From assembly GCA_015501585.1 (NCBI GenBank), contig JADNRY010000009.1:248001-312000 (forward strand): a stretch of 64,000 nucleotides of DNA, written 5' to 3'. The position numbers were made by a program, and so were the translations under genes. The notes under the pieces are model-generated. The model saw only the letters and a program-made list of their open reading frames with translations. It did no database searches and was not told the origin of the DNA. The stretch comes from Rhodocollybia butyracea (taxonomy: Eukaryota; Basidiomycota; Agaricomycetes; Agaricales; Omphalotaceae). Shown one piece after another: positions 11,659 to 22,307 of the stretch (position 1 is its first letter; each line of letters opens with the position of its first letter).

Positions 11659-12012
11659 TAGGGAGTGACACAAACAAGCGACAAGGGCAACAGTGTTAGG
11701 TGTAACAACTATTCAAATGATCATTAGCAGTGCTGTGAAGGATTCCCAGCCTTTATTTTTGACCACCACACGTGAAGGAGAGTGCTAGTGCTATCCACAG
11801 GGTGTGGCTCCAACGCAAAACTCTTAGACAGATTGGCGCTTATCGGTGGGCTGCGCGGTGAACTTTGTTTTGTGTGGAGCACCGGACGCTTTGTGCATCC
11901 TCAGGTACACTGATTCAAACAATACAACAGCATAACCCGGAAAACCGCGAAGATTAGGCATGCAGCCAGGATTTAAACGTAGCATGAACCGATTCGGTAG
12001 AACGGTCTTTTT
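11659..12012. other. Intergenic, no gene seen
   Basis: This stretch separates the first two repeat-array genes and should include the promoter of the 10410-11658 gene. I see no repeat-motif remnant or other coding signal. Confidence 0.4.
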
Positions 12013-13414
12013 CTATTCATGACAAGCGTCCCCCCCAACATTAATCGTCTGATTACCCCCAACTGCAGAGAACGAGCCCGCTTGGGCTTTCGAGTGCAAG
12101 AACGAGAATCCAGAAGCAAAGGCAAGGACACTGGGCCCAGATACAACCGAGCCTAGATCTGAAGGTTTATTGGAAGCTGCGCGCTGACGTTCTTGGGAAA
12201 CGGCGGGATACTGCTCCCGTGTTCGACGTGGGGAGGACGACGGAAGTGGACCGGCTTTGGAAAGATCTGTGTGCCAAAGCAATACCACGTTGTTAGTTGG
12301 AGAGCAAACACAAGCCTAACGGTAATGTTGACCTTGTCCAAACGGAGAAGTCGAATGAGCAGGTGGTGTATGTCCGTTTCGTGAAGAGCGGGTGTAAGCT
12401 GAAGAAGGATTTTCAGCAACGAAAGATGGTTTCTGAATATCGACTCACTGGTAATGCTTTGATTACCCCTCACCGCGTTAAATTCTCCACCGGTTATCTC
12501 GAAATCTCGAACAAAAGGAAAAAGGCTGACAGCGTTCGTTGGTGACTCGCTCCCAGGCGAACGTGTTCGAGCTTGCTTCCTCGCAGGTGCAGAGCCTCTC
12601 TCCCCTCTGGGCTTTCGAATGTCTACAGATATGATTGTATATTCAGATCGGGCGGTGATTACAGCAAACACGTTACCCTTACTTCGAGGGTGTTATTTCT
12701 CGACTGGACGGGAGTTTCATCTTGGTCCACTTCGGTATGAACTGGTGGAGTTGGGTAAATATTGTTTACGAACTTGTATGACGAAACCCACCGATAGTCT
12801 GGTCACGGCCGACAGCGGACATGCGTCCCCCTCTAATAACTCCTCCTTGGGCATAGCTGAATATATTGACCCCAGATGTGGTACGGATGGTATCATCTCT
12901 ACCGGAGGATGATCTGTCTTCGTGATGATGGTCATCGGATCCTATAGGCATAGATAAATGTCTTTGCTGTTCAATTTCAAGCAAAGAGTCCGTACGACGT
13001 CGGTGATGTTTTGAGGAGTGATCTTTGCACAGATCGAATGTGTTAGAAATGATATATTGATCAGTTGATGAAGACGTGCCTCGCTCTCTTCGTCGTAAAA
13101 TCTCCTGTTGCTCCCTTCTTGTGACCTCCATCGTCACGTATTCTAAAGAAAGAGAGGCCAAGTTTAGCTGCCCTGCAAGCTGAAAAAGAGTGAACCCCGT
13201 ATGTACCGTCGTCCCCGTAGTATTTATCACCATCTTCGTATGTCCTTTTGCGCTTGTTTGTAACTTGAGGAACAGCCCTTGAATCTCGTGCGCCCATGTG
13301 GACAGCATCTTGGTAGTCTGGGGGAAGGCTCCCTCTGCGTCTCAACGAAGGATCATTTGGGGAATGTCCAGACGATTGATGAGAGCTTTTTCTCTCTGGA
13401 GTGTGTCTGGACAT
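12013..13414 (-). CDS. Glycine-rich repeat protein of the array, copy 2 (three repeats)
   Basis: Six exons, complement(12013-12266, 12333-12398, 12449-12611, 12683-12741, 12792-13142, 13207-13414), encode 366 aa. Repeats: NIFSYAQGGVIRGG with MSAVGRDQTIG (about residues 160-187); FEITGGEFNAVRGNQSIT (about 237-260); and PSVLAFASGFSF with AGSFSAVGGNQTIN (about 325-360). The linkers are hydrophilic and disordered-looking, rich in Arg, Ser and His. The repeat blocks are followed by phase-1 introns. The acceptor before PRGERG is inferred from frame, since a nearer AG would lose the second repeat. There is no signal peptide or transmembrane segment. Function is unknown; it clearly belongs with its neighbours. 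Confidence 0.83.
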
Positions 13415-14180
13415 AGTTGGGAAGTAGAATGATGTCTGTCTACAGCATCGTAAGACAAGGATCAGAAAAAGGTTTACACACATACCCACGGCTTGTAGAA
13501 AAAAAAAGAAACGTCTCAACAGCTTCAGAAAGCTGTTGTCTTTTCCGAAGCTATTCTTTCTAAAGCTATTGAGGGAGATATGGCCTAAAATGTCTAGGAC
13601 GTCGATAGATACTTTGCATAGCCTTCATTTCTGTATTCATTGAAGCTCAAAGGACAAGATATCGGGACTTGCTTACCCAATGCGTATCTTGAGGAGATAT
13701 AGCATCACGCAAGGAACACCAGCCCGGTTTCTTCTGTAAGTTTTGGCAATGCGTTTTCAATGAACCCAATCATAAATTATCGGGAGCCGGAAAGACCTTC
13801 CTGAGTCTGTGCAATTTTGAAATTTTGGGCCTTGGCATTTTGCGATCACGTGCTCGGAAGATGCCGTCGCGAACACGCTAGCTCAACAAAGTTATGTTTT
13901 CAAAGTTCTAGGTAGACAACAGAGAACGACAAAGTGGTATGGACGAGATGGGGTTTGAGATGAGATACATCGGATATGCTACAAATTGAGGTATGCTACA
14001 GTGTCCGAGAAGTGATGTGATACAGTGGTAAAACGTTCGCCTAGACTAGAAGAGAACCCAAACGGATAAGATAGCAAGGTTGAAAACCAAAGAAAGCGAA
14101 AATAATAGAGATAATAGACATATATGGTGAGTGGGGGAATGGTGCGCAACGCTCAAGCGTCGCAATTTGAGGAAGAGAGG
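13415..14180. other. Intergenic, no gene seen
   Basis: This stretch lies between the DUF6699 gene and the second array gene. The open frames are short and without motifs. It presumably carries the promoter of the 12013-13414 gene. Confidence 0.4.
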
Positions 14181-14982
14181 TTAGGCCAAGGGCGCAGACA
14201 CAAAGTGAACTTCATGAACGCCGTTCATATTCTTGACCAGACCTCCAAAGTAGACACAGTCTCCTAAAAAGTCTGCCCATCTCAAGCCTTGAGTTTCGTT
14301 CCTTGTTCGTCTAGCATGCTGAGTTGCTTTTCCTCGAGCAAGTATATCTGGACGAAGGGTAGACAGCTCATGAGATGTTGGCACAGAAAGCAAAAAGCTC
14401 GAGAGAGTGACAAATACGTCGCGAACGGTAAGGCCATGGGGAGTAGATGCTCTCACATCAACCGTTTTCCCGGCACAGATAAACGAAAGGCCAAGGGTAA
14501 GGGAATGGACGGCTGGATAAATAGCGACGTCGTTGGAGGAAAGGTTGTCACGAAAAGCGATAGAGCTGTGATGATAGGTCACATTAAATGTAGCTTTAGG
14601 GGGGTATCTTAGCAAAGGGTTCATGGATACATCTATCAAAGCATTGGTGATGAGAATCAAGTGGACAGTTACACTGAAACCTACCATCAGGGAGCGGAAT
14701 GGTGGACATGTATGGCGCGAACGGCGCAGGTGTACCACAATATTGATATGGTAGTGGAACCGTGCCTACGAATGGCGTTCCGGGTGTTTCAGCATACGGG
14801 GCCAGCCCAGTAAACCCATAATGCGGAGAGGGATATGAGGGGTTGGACCGATGGGCGAATGTTGTTGATGTGTGTGAAGGCGTCGGTGTACGAGATCCGG
14901 ATTGGACGGTGCCCCAGGACTCGGGCACAGAGTCTCGGTGGGAACGGCCAGAATATACAGATTTTGAATAGTTGGATGACAT
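14181..14982 (-). CDS. DUF6699 domain protein
   Basis: Two exons, complement(14181-14632, 14685-14982), encode 249 aa. Residues 1-98 are low complexity, rich in Ser, Pro, Thr, Tyr and Gly. The C-terminal half starts at NPLLRYPPKATFNV and continues through ASTPHGLTVRDVFVTLSSFL and RWADFLGD, the layout of the DUF6699 domain common in agaricomycete genomes. Its function is unknown; a beta-rich fold is expected. It sits on the same strand inside the repeat-protein array but carries no copy of the repeat, so it may be an unrelated insertion between array members. Confidence 0.82.
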
Positions 14983-16138
14983 GGTAGCGGGATATACTTT
15001 AGCGGAAAGTCGGCAAGGACGGTGACAGTGAGGGAGGGAGGGAAATTGACTGGGGAAAAAACGTCGGTCGAGTCATTTCTTATACCAACGTTGTTTATCA
15101 CGATCAACTACGCTTCTGCCCAATGAGAAAGCGTCGGCGAGGTGGTGGGAGGCGGGATGTCAGGAAATGCGCTTCGTGCGCGGCTAATTAAACCTAAAAC
15201 AGATAGCTGTGGGTCCAACCATGAGGCAAAAAGTAATAGAAGCCGCCTTCGAGAACGCCACTATACCATTTAAGGAAGAAAAAGAGCGGGACCGAAGCAC
15301 AGTGTGACGCTACATATCAAAAAATGATTGATGGAGGGCGCATATAAGCGCTCAAGCGCTCGTTCTATGACAGATGTTCCATATACAGAACAAAGAGCAC
15401 AGAGCTCAATGGGGAAACGTAGATGCAAATAGATTCTAACAGGATTCCAAAGACATCCTGTAGCGAGCATCACTTCCAGAGTAAGCTTGATTAAAACGTT
15501 CTGAGAACGTAAACTCATCGACATCGCCAACTTTCTACATCTTGTCCCTCAAACGTCTCGGCGCAATCATCGACAGCTCATATTGTCCTATTTTCCGTCA
15601 ACAAAAAGCCCAAACCACCCAAAGGCCCCCAAATGAGATACAATTTAGATCATATGAATGTGCCGGTTCCCGGTATTACTGCACGTCACGTCGGAACCGT
15701 TGAGTCAGAGAAGAATACAGAGTTGACCATTGTCGAGATTGTCGAGATTCTTCTTCGGGGCCGTGGCCAACACCGAAGACGGTGACGCAGAGGAAAGAAA
15801 GAAAGATTTCGCGGTCCAGATATCCGCTGACAAGACAATTTTTCCCACGACTCGGTTGAGTCTCCCGATTACTTCGCGTCGTCATCTCTGGATTGTCGGC
15901 TCCACTAGTCACCGATTACTAGCAGTAGAATCTGGATCTGACTCATGGAATTCATTCGTATGGATAAAGCCATTCGAACCTGATTATGAGCTGCTCGAGA
16001 TCAGCTATTACAGCGGAAGGAGTGCGGGCACCATTCATATCATCACATTGCGTATATACCACGCTAAAATCCAGCAGGAATTCTATCAAGGCTCAAGTTT
16101 TCCTACGACTGCTTCCTCGGGCCCCTCATTCTTGACTC
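14983..16138. other. Intergenic with one unassigned plus-strand open frame
   Basis: The stretch contains the DUF6699 promoter side. A 141-codon open frame on the plus strand at 15730-16155 has a balanced composition but no recognised motif, no splice structure, and its end overlaps the 3' end of the 16139 gene. I do not call it a gene. Confidence 0.35.
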
Positions 16139-16973
16139 TTACACGCGGATTTTGACATCTCCACCAACTGCAGCGAAAGCTCCTTCCCGGATGTCATTTT
16201 CACTGAAGTCTACGTCTTCGCTATTCCCCAAGACAGATGGGAAGGCGGCCCTTGGCACGACTGAAGCGACACGCTTTGCATCTAATGGTATATATAATTC
16301 TCAAAATTTCACTCCCTGTGCGAAACAAACATACTCACCAAGCTCGGGATCGTAGCCAATGATCATGTCACCCGCTACGGCATTGAACGCACCGGTCCCT
16401 ACGATATTGTCTGTCATCCTGAGACCTTGTGGGTTTGCCAATACCGACGGTGCCGATACACTGGGTCCAGCCTGGGGTGGACCTGAATCTTCGTGCGTTT
16501 GGACTATCGCAGCCTTCAAGATAAAGCCACAACCATGGAAGAAAGCGCACCTGCGGATCTTTTCAACGCTCGTTTCCGTTTAATCTAAGAGGTAGATTTT
16601 CAATCAGATAGGGTCGAACTCATGTCATCGCCTCCTCAGTACCTTCGCTGGAGAAAGAGAGTTGAGACCCATGCGACGCCTACTATCTACAGAGATCTTC
16701 AGCAAAATGAAAACGAAAAGAAACATAAATTATCGTGCCTTTCGGGTCGGCTAAGGCCTGTTCGGACACGGCGGTCGGTAGACTGACCTCGTCCAGACCA
16801 ACGCTCCTGGTCCGCATCCTCTCTTCCCGGGCGTATGGTTTCTGAGCCCGTCTACGATGCTCCTCAGTAAGTAGCGTCTAACAACACATGATACGTGGAA
16901 AAGCGGCTCCCCTATTTGACTTGTTACTTGATTCCCTGCGCGCCATGGTTTCGGGTTGTGGCTTTGGAGACAT
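16139..16973 (-). CDS. Glycine-rich repeat protein of the array, copy 3 (two repeats), 5' exons uncertain
   Basis: The 3' exons are well supported: complement(16139-16281, 16339-16503, 16551-16584, 16643-16686). They encode two repeats: PSVLANPQGLRM with GTGAFNAVAGDMIIG, and FPSVLGNSEDVDF with REGAFAAVGGDVKIRV, the second ending the protein. The first exon probably starts at 16973 (MSPKPQPE). A basic stretch read as RRRAQKPYAREERMRTRSVG follows, but no set of standard splice sites joins it cleanly to the 3' exons, so the N-terminal third is approximate. No other domain is seen. Confidence 0.62.
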
Positions 16974-17531
16974 TGGCGATAAATGGCGGAACGATGATGG
17001 ACAGACACGGAAAGAAGGAAGGAAAGGGGTCCCTATTGTGTTCAATTTATAATATTCTGAGCGGGTTTTCTGAGCAGGACTATTTGGGTAAATGAAACAC
17101 ACGAAATTGACGTTTAAAGTTTGATAGTTCAATGCTCAACGGCAATAACTAGCAATAACTTCTCCGAGTCTGATGTTGCGAGCTTGCATCTTTTGAACTA
17201 CAATGTGAGCGTATAACTCAAGAGTCACTATAGGTATCCATGCCAACCTCCTGCGTGCAGCATAAACTATACGCGAAAGCACCTGCTACTAAACTTTATC
17301 ATCTATTAGGTCCAAAAGGGAACAACAAACCAGAACGATTTGCCTCTTCCTAGGCGGCGCCATGTTCATAACGCACCCGGGATCATCGAGATCGGTCTAG
17401 ATAAGTTCCCCAGGATACCGTTCTCGCTAGACCAGTGTAACTATATCTCGTGTATCGCTGTTTGTTTCAAAGATCTGACATGGTAATTTTACAAAGTAGC
17501 ATCTGCCGTCCAAAAAGCGTAATCTGCATAA
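16974..17531. other. Intergenic, no gene seen
   Basis: This stretch lies between two repeat-array genes on the same strand. Only short, motif-free open frames are present. Confidence 0.4.
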
Positions 17532-18374
17532 CTATTGCTGTTGATCATCCACATCGTACTCAATATCTTGATCTTCGGATACCGCACAAAACGATCCCGG
17601 GAGAAGGTCGAGATGATGAGCGTGAACGTTTCGAAAGTCGGACAAAACATTTGGACTAACTCGAATACTGCCCGAATTTCCTGCAATTGCAGCGTACTGC
17701 CCGTCATCAAAACGTCCGTTGTTAGGTGGAGGAATATCACTACGGTCGGGCAATACGTTCGGATGACGGGCTAAGACAACGAATGATACAATGAACTGGG
17801 CTGAAATATTCTACGAGGCAACAGACTCACCAGACCGGGTTGCATCGGTTGGTCGGCGGCGGCTGCGAAAGTTCTGTTTTCCCCCGACAGCAGTGAAAGA
17901 CCCAAGACCACAGGTCGCGTTGGAAATTTCCCCGTCGAATCGAGCAAGAACGGTGGGATCACTAGTCCCGTGAGTAAAGTTATCGGTGGATACTGTTTCG
18001 GAGGAGCCATTGACTATAAGCGCACAGTTTTAAAGAACACTAGATCTTACCTTGTTCGTTGTACCTTGCGGGTTCTGGCCCCCTGCTCCTGATGATTTGT
18101 CGTCCCCCGACAGCACTCATAGCGCCGGCGCGAATAGTGGTGTTAGACACCGTGAATTTGCCTGCCCCAGAAAGTACACTAGGGCGCGTTCCGTTAGGTC
18201 CAGAGGCGGAGATATTAGGACGACGGTAAGACTCTGTCCCTTGGACACTGTGGTTGCCTATGGTAAAATGTGAGCTTTGATTTCTCTTTTTGATAATAAA
18301 CGTCAAGGCGGATTACTCTGTCCATAAAGACTCAACGTATTGCCTGTAGTAGATACTTCATCTGAAGCACTCAT
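17532..18374 (-). CDS. Glycine-rich repeat protein of the array, copy 4 (four repeats)
   Basis: Four exons, complement(17532-17770, 17831-18013, 18051-18257, 18317-18374), encode 228 aa; all three introns are phase 1. Exon 2 carries PSVLSGAGKFTV with AGAMSAVGGRQIIR. Exon 3 carries PTVLARFDGEIS with GSFTAVGGKQNFR. Exon 4 carries a truncated unit, FDDGQYAAIAGNSGSIR, and a complete one, PNVLSDFRNVHA with PGSFCAVSEDQDIE. Most of the protein is repeat with short linkers, so this is the clearest member of the array. There is no signal peptide or transmembrane helix, and the C-terminus is acidic. The second intron is short (37 nt) but has good splice ends. Confidence 0.86.
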
Positions 18375-18816
18375 ATTGATGTGAAGAGAAGAAAACAATA
18401 GGTCGAAGCTCGAACGAGCCTTAATAAAAGGACCTCCCCAATCTGAAGATATCAGACAACGATGCTTCTAGATGTCCTGTTTACTACCAGATTCACGGAG
18501 GCATCTGCGTTACTGCGGCCTAGATAGACGCTTGTGATAAATGAAGAAAGAACAGATGATACCAGAGATATACTAAGTAAAACACTTCAAGTCCAACAGC
18601 ACTTCAACAGCTCCAACTTCAATGGGTGAGACCAACCCTGAACCCCGGTGGCAATGATTAGTAGAAGACATTACAACATAGCAGTCGAATGCTGTTTTTC
18701 ATTGAAACATATGACTAGAAGAGACTCGCAGTTCAGATGCTAGTGGTTGAAGTGTTCCCCTCTGTCTCCCGGGTCCGAAACCTTCCCGACAATGGTGGTA
18801 GGGACTCACGAGTGGG
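18375..18816. other. Intergenic, no gene seen
   Basis: This is the promoter side of the 17532-18374 gene. No additional coding signal or repeat-motif remnant was seen. Confidence 0.4.
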
Positions 18817-19708
18817 TTAGATCCCACGAGAACGATGTGTGGAAGGCTCCGAATACGGTGGCCGATCCAAAATTATCCTCTGGTTCCCAGAGACAGCGCT
18901 AAAGGCACCCGCTTTGAAATCTCCGCCTTTGCTGTTAAAACCCTGAGCATTCTTCAGTACACTCGGGGCACGTGGATCAAACCCTTGGTATCCAGAAACA
19001 GCGCTATGGCTCCCAGGAGGGAAGAAGGGAGCGCCCCTGCTTGAATAGTGACTGTCTGGTAATTTCGTTCGATGAGAAGAACGTCCGTCGAATGAGCTTA
19101 TAGAAAGGGTAGTGTCAAGAGAATCATGTAACCTAAATCTGAACAAAGACGTACTGCCTAGACTTTGGGAAACGTGGTTGGGTGTACATATCGTGCTGTA
19201 GCCCGAAACGGCACTAAATGAAGCTTCGCCAAAAATCGTACCAGGAGGATGAGCGGGGGTATTTTTGCTGTGACGACGAAAATCCCGCAAAACACTGGGA
19301 TTGGGGTTAGGATTCTGGTGAGCTAAACATTGCGATTAGTGAAGACTTAACACCGGGAGGAAACCGTTCACCATAGGAGTCACGATTAATTTGTAAGCCT
19401 GCGGAGGAAGAAACTTGTTGAATAGTCTGGTCGCCAGCGACAGCACTGAAGGCACCGCTACGAAACGTGCCCTCAATATGTGATCTTGAAGTGGTAGAAG
19501 GATTGTCCGAAGGTGTTTGAAATCGCTCGACAGGTAAGTCTGGAAAATAGAAACTAAAGAGTAAGCCGTACACGAAAGCGTAATGTGAAAGAAGTCGACC
19601 GACGTGCAGAAGTAGTACGCGAATAGTCACCTCGAACATGCGAGGTGATGCTGGTGAACTTCGTTGTTGTCCTTGATGATTAGGATGATTAGATGGATAT
19701 GGGTTCAT
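18817..19708 (-). CDS. Glycine-rich repeat protein of the array, copy 5 (about four repeats), intron layout uncertain
   Basis: The start at 19708 (MNPYPSNHPNH) follows an AT-rich, TATA-like stretch. Repeat cores seen in order are SGAFSAVAGDQTIQ, EASFSAVSGYSTI, PGSHSAVSGYQGF, and PSVLKNAQGF with AGAFSAVSGNQRII; the protein ends 20 residues later at 18817. One intron, ending in TTTAG before CTCACC, is well supported. A second probable intron near 19555-19630 has good splice ends but joins exons out of frame with the first repeat, so it is mis-placed, unspliced, or one base is missing. A third, after SGYSTI, is optional because the frame stays open. Function is unknown. Confidence 0.65.
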
Positions 19709-20734
19709 TGAGAAGGTACTGCTGAATACTGCTGAGTTTTCGGTATAAAATAATAAAGCTGCGCTCCTTGAAGTGATATTTATGCATCTTGCCGAGCGCT
19801 TCGACTAGGTTGTCAACTTCACAACCATACAACTTCAGCGATTCTTTTATGACGATCTATGTGAATTACTGCATGAAGCACGGCTGTTAATCATTCCCGT
19901 AAAACAAGGGTCAAACTCGATGATCTGTTGAAGAAGCTGTTAGAGTGCATGAATGCTTTGCATCGAAATATGTCAAAGCTGTTGATAACAAGCTGGCAAC
20001 CAGATTTAAGCTAAATTTGGGATCTTGGGATCTTGCAACCTTCAAGTTTGTGTAGAAAGAAGGAAGTCAGCCAAGAGGCCCCTCTTTAAGAATATCCGGG
20101 AGTAAGAATATGCACATTGAAGTCTCAAATCTCTGAAGATTGAAATCTGAACGGTCATGATCAAGGCAGGAAGAGAGTTAAACGCCCGGGCCGGATCCAC
20201 AACGTACTAGTGAGAAGAAAGACTAGTGAGAAAGACTAGTGAGAAGAAGAAAGAGAACAGCAGATATGTACCATCTCAACAACAACCAGTTGAATTTACA
20301 GATGAAATTTACAGCTTATATATACATGTACGAAAACTTTTCTGCTAGGCTCTTTCGATGAAAGAGTCAAGATACGTCCAATACGAGCTACTATAAAGAA
20401 ATAGACCAGCCACAGATCATGATACTTAGGGTGATTAACTCAAAAGTATGATAAACAAACATTATCACTATATGCACATATCGTATGGATCGTCAGTGTA
20501 TAACGAGTCTGCCTGTCCTGGGAAAATTTTTCATAATCTATCTTACTTATTGTTCTCATGCAGTAGATATGTATTATCCAGTAATACCCCTCAGATAATC
20601 TTATCAGGATGATAGCCTGAATACGGTACTCGATCTCACTGAAGGCTCTTTTGAAATCAAATTGTGGCGAGCATATTGAATTGGAACGTTCTAGCCTCTC
20701 AATCCGCCCTGAGAATGAAGCTATTAATCTCGGC
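19709..20734. other. Intergenic with a small tandem repeat
   Basis: No gene is seen. The stretch holds the promoter of the 18817-19708 gene, the CTAGTGAG tandem repeat at 20206-20253 and AT-rich sequence. The open frame continuing past the last array gene down to 20440 looks like read-through of non-coding DNA. Confidence 0.4.
20206..20253. repeat. Tandem repeat of ACTAGTGAGAA units
   Basis: Three imperfect direct copies, ACTAGTGAGAAGAAAG, ACTAGTGAGAAAG and ACTAGTGAGAAGAAG, follow one another. No gene overlaps them. The function, if any, is unknown. Confidence 0.75.
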
Positions 20735-21704
20735 TCTAGTAGTGTAAGAAGAAACAAGAAGTACCATATCTCCTGGTCACCAGCAATAGCCGAAAATGCG
20801 CCAGGCGCAATACTCGATCCACTGATGACAAAATTCGATGCGCCATACAAAACGCTGGCCCCAGATACTGTCATTGTTTGGGGTCTTTCAGAAGAAGCCC
20901 TTGCACCCTGCAAGCCTAGAAGTCCGGCGTCAACAGATCTGCGGAAAAGCATATGTCATTGGTAGTCACCTCGATTCCTCTGTCGGACTTTGTTAGGTGC
21001 TGTGCGAACGTATGTTGCAGCAGGACGATCGCCATCTATGCAACAAGGTTACAATGAGGCGTTAGCCCTAGAACTTACTGTAAGCAGCGTGTTGGGGGTA
21101 CTTACCACGGCGTCTACTATATATCTGTTGCTTGCCCGCTACAGCAGCGAATGCTCCTGGGAGATTCCTTTGTAGCGTCGAGCCCGGGGTGTATGTTCTT
21201 TCACCAGTGGCTCATTGGTCAGATCAATATACTCTTCTGTGTTCAGACCTGATATCTGTGGTAGGCTGGTCATTGTAGAATCTAAATCCTCTTCAAGCGG
21301 ATAGATAGCCCAGGCCGCATCAACCTTGAAGGGTTGTTTGGCTGAAGCATAACTTAGCCAAGGCCGTACAAGAATTACTCGACTTACGATGAGCTCGCAT
21401 CCAGTCGATGATAGCTTGCTCTTCCGAACTAAGCGATGAGTGGGTTTCTGTGTACAATTTAGGTATACAGAACTGTGGGATGCCATTTGCTCCGAACCTC
21501 TAGAGTATGGTGGCAGATTTTCTTCTGTTGAAGAGGATTCCGGGGTTGTGGGGGGTGAATATACTGAGAGTAATGAGGACAATGTTGGGTTATGAGCAAA
21601 GAAAAGTGAAGCTTACTGTCAGGAGGAGATGCGGGGTCAAAAATGTCGTCGGCGACTGAAGAAGCTGAACTTGAGATCCCATTGGAAAAATGTGGCGAAG
21701 ACAT
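20735..21704 (-). CDS. Glycine-rich repeat protein of the array, copy 6 (two repeats), frame break in middle
   Basis: Translation starts at 21704 (MSSPHFSNG). Exon 2 to 3 joining gives SSLSSEEQAIIDWMRAH, then an exon with VDAAWAIYPLEEDLDS and EYIDLTNEPLVKEH. The first repeat, LPGAFAAVAGKQQIY, is then one base out of frame at the CCCCGGG run (21182-21190); one extra base would restore it. Downstream exons encode GDRPAATYVRTAPNKVRQ and the last repeat, SVLYGASNFVIS with PGAFSAIAGDQEI. A GT-AG intron (20736-20764) would then create a TGA stop across the junction, so the protein would end right after the repeat as its neighbours do. The alternative unspliced tail reaches 20440. Confidence 0.62.
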
Positions 21705-22307
21705 GATGATAAACAAAGCTGGGTGTGGCTTGAAGGTAGACTCCGATCAATGCTTTTATACGAACCCAACTCGTGTCAGGGGGCGCTTGAGATGCATGGT
21801 TCCCTTCTCTTTAGCGCACAATGATCGACTTGTGAGTCTATACAGCTTCAACGCAGAGTTGAGGTTACTAGGGGTTTGTGGGAGCAGCTCCGGATTTAGA
21901 GCAACGAGTATCAGAAAGATACATTCACTACAGCTGTCGCGGTAGGTGTGCAAGTGCAGCACACAATGAGTTGAAAGCAGTGGCGCTGGCGCTTCTGACG
22001 GCGAAAGGCGCCTAATGTACACTGCCTCAGTCTGTTACGATTAATTTACGGTTACTAACATGAAGTACGCATACAGCTTGTATAAAGCGATACAAGTAAA
22101 GAGTGCAAGATATCTACTAAACAAAACAAGGTATAAATATATGCGATAAAGAACCGCTTTAATGAGAGGGAACGACCCGAAGATGTACACAAGTTCATAA
22201 AAGACACAAAGATGCTGTTAAGGTTGATCAAGGCGAGATACAGAAACTGCAAAGACAAGGAAGAAGTGATAACAAGATACACTACGAGAACAGACCAGAT
22301 AGGGAGA
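21705..22307. other. Intergenic, no gene seen
   Basis: This stretch lies between the last repeat-array gene and the low-complexity protein gene. It holds the promoter of the 20735-21704 gene; no further coding signal was found. Confidence 0.4.

Noticed and set aside
15730..16155. 141-codon plus-strand open frame
   Set aside because: It has no splice structure, motif or homology I can recognise, and its end overlaps the 3' end of a supported minus-strand gene.
20440..20734. C-terminal extension of the last array gene read without splicing
   Set aside because: The composition is Ile/Tyr/Arg-rich without motifs, and every other member ends on or soon after its final repeat. Treated as non-coding read-through.
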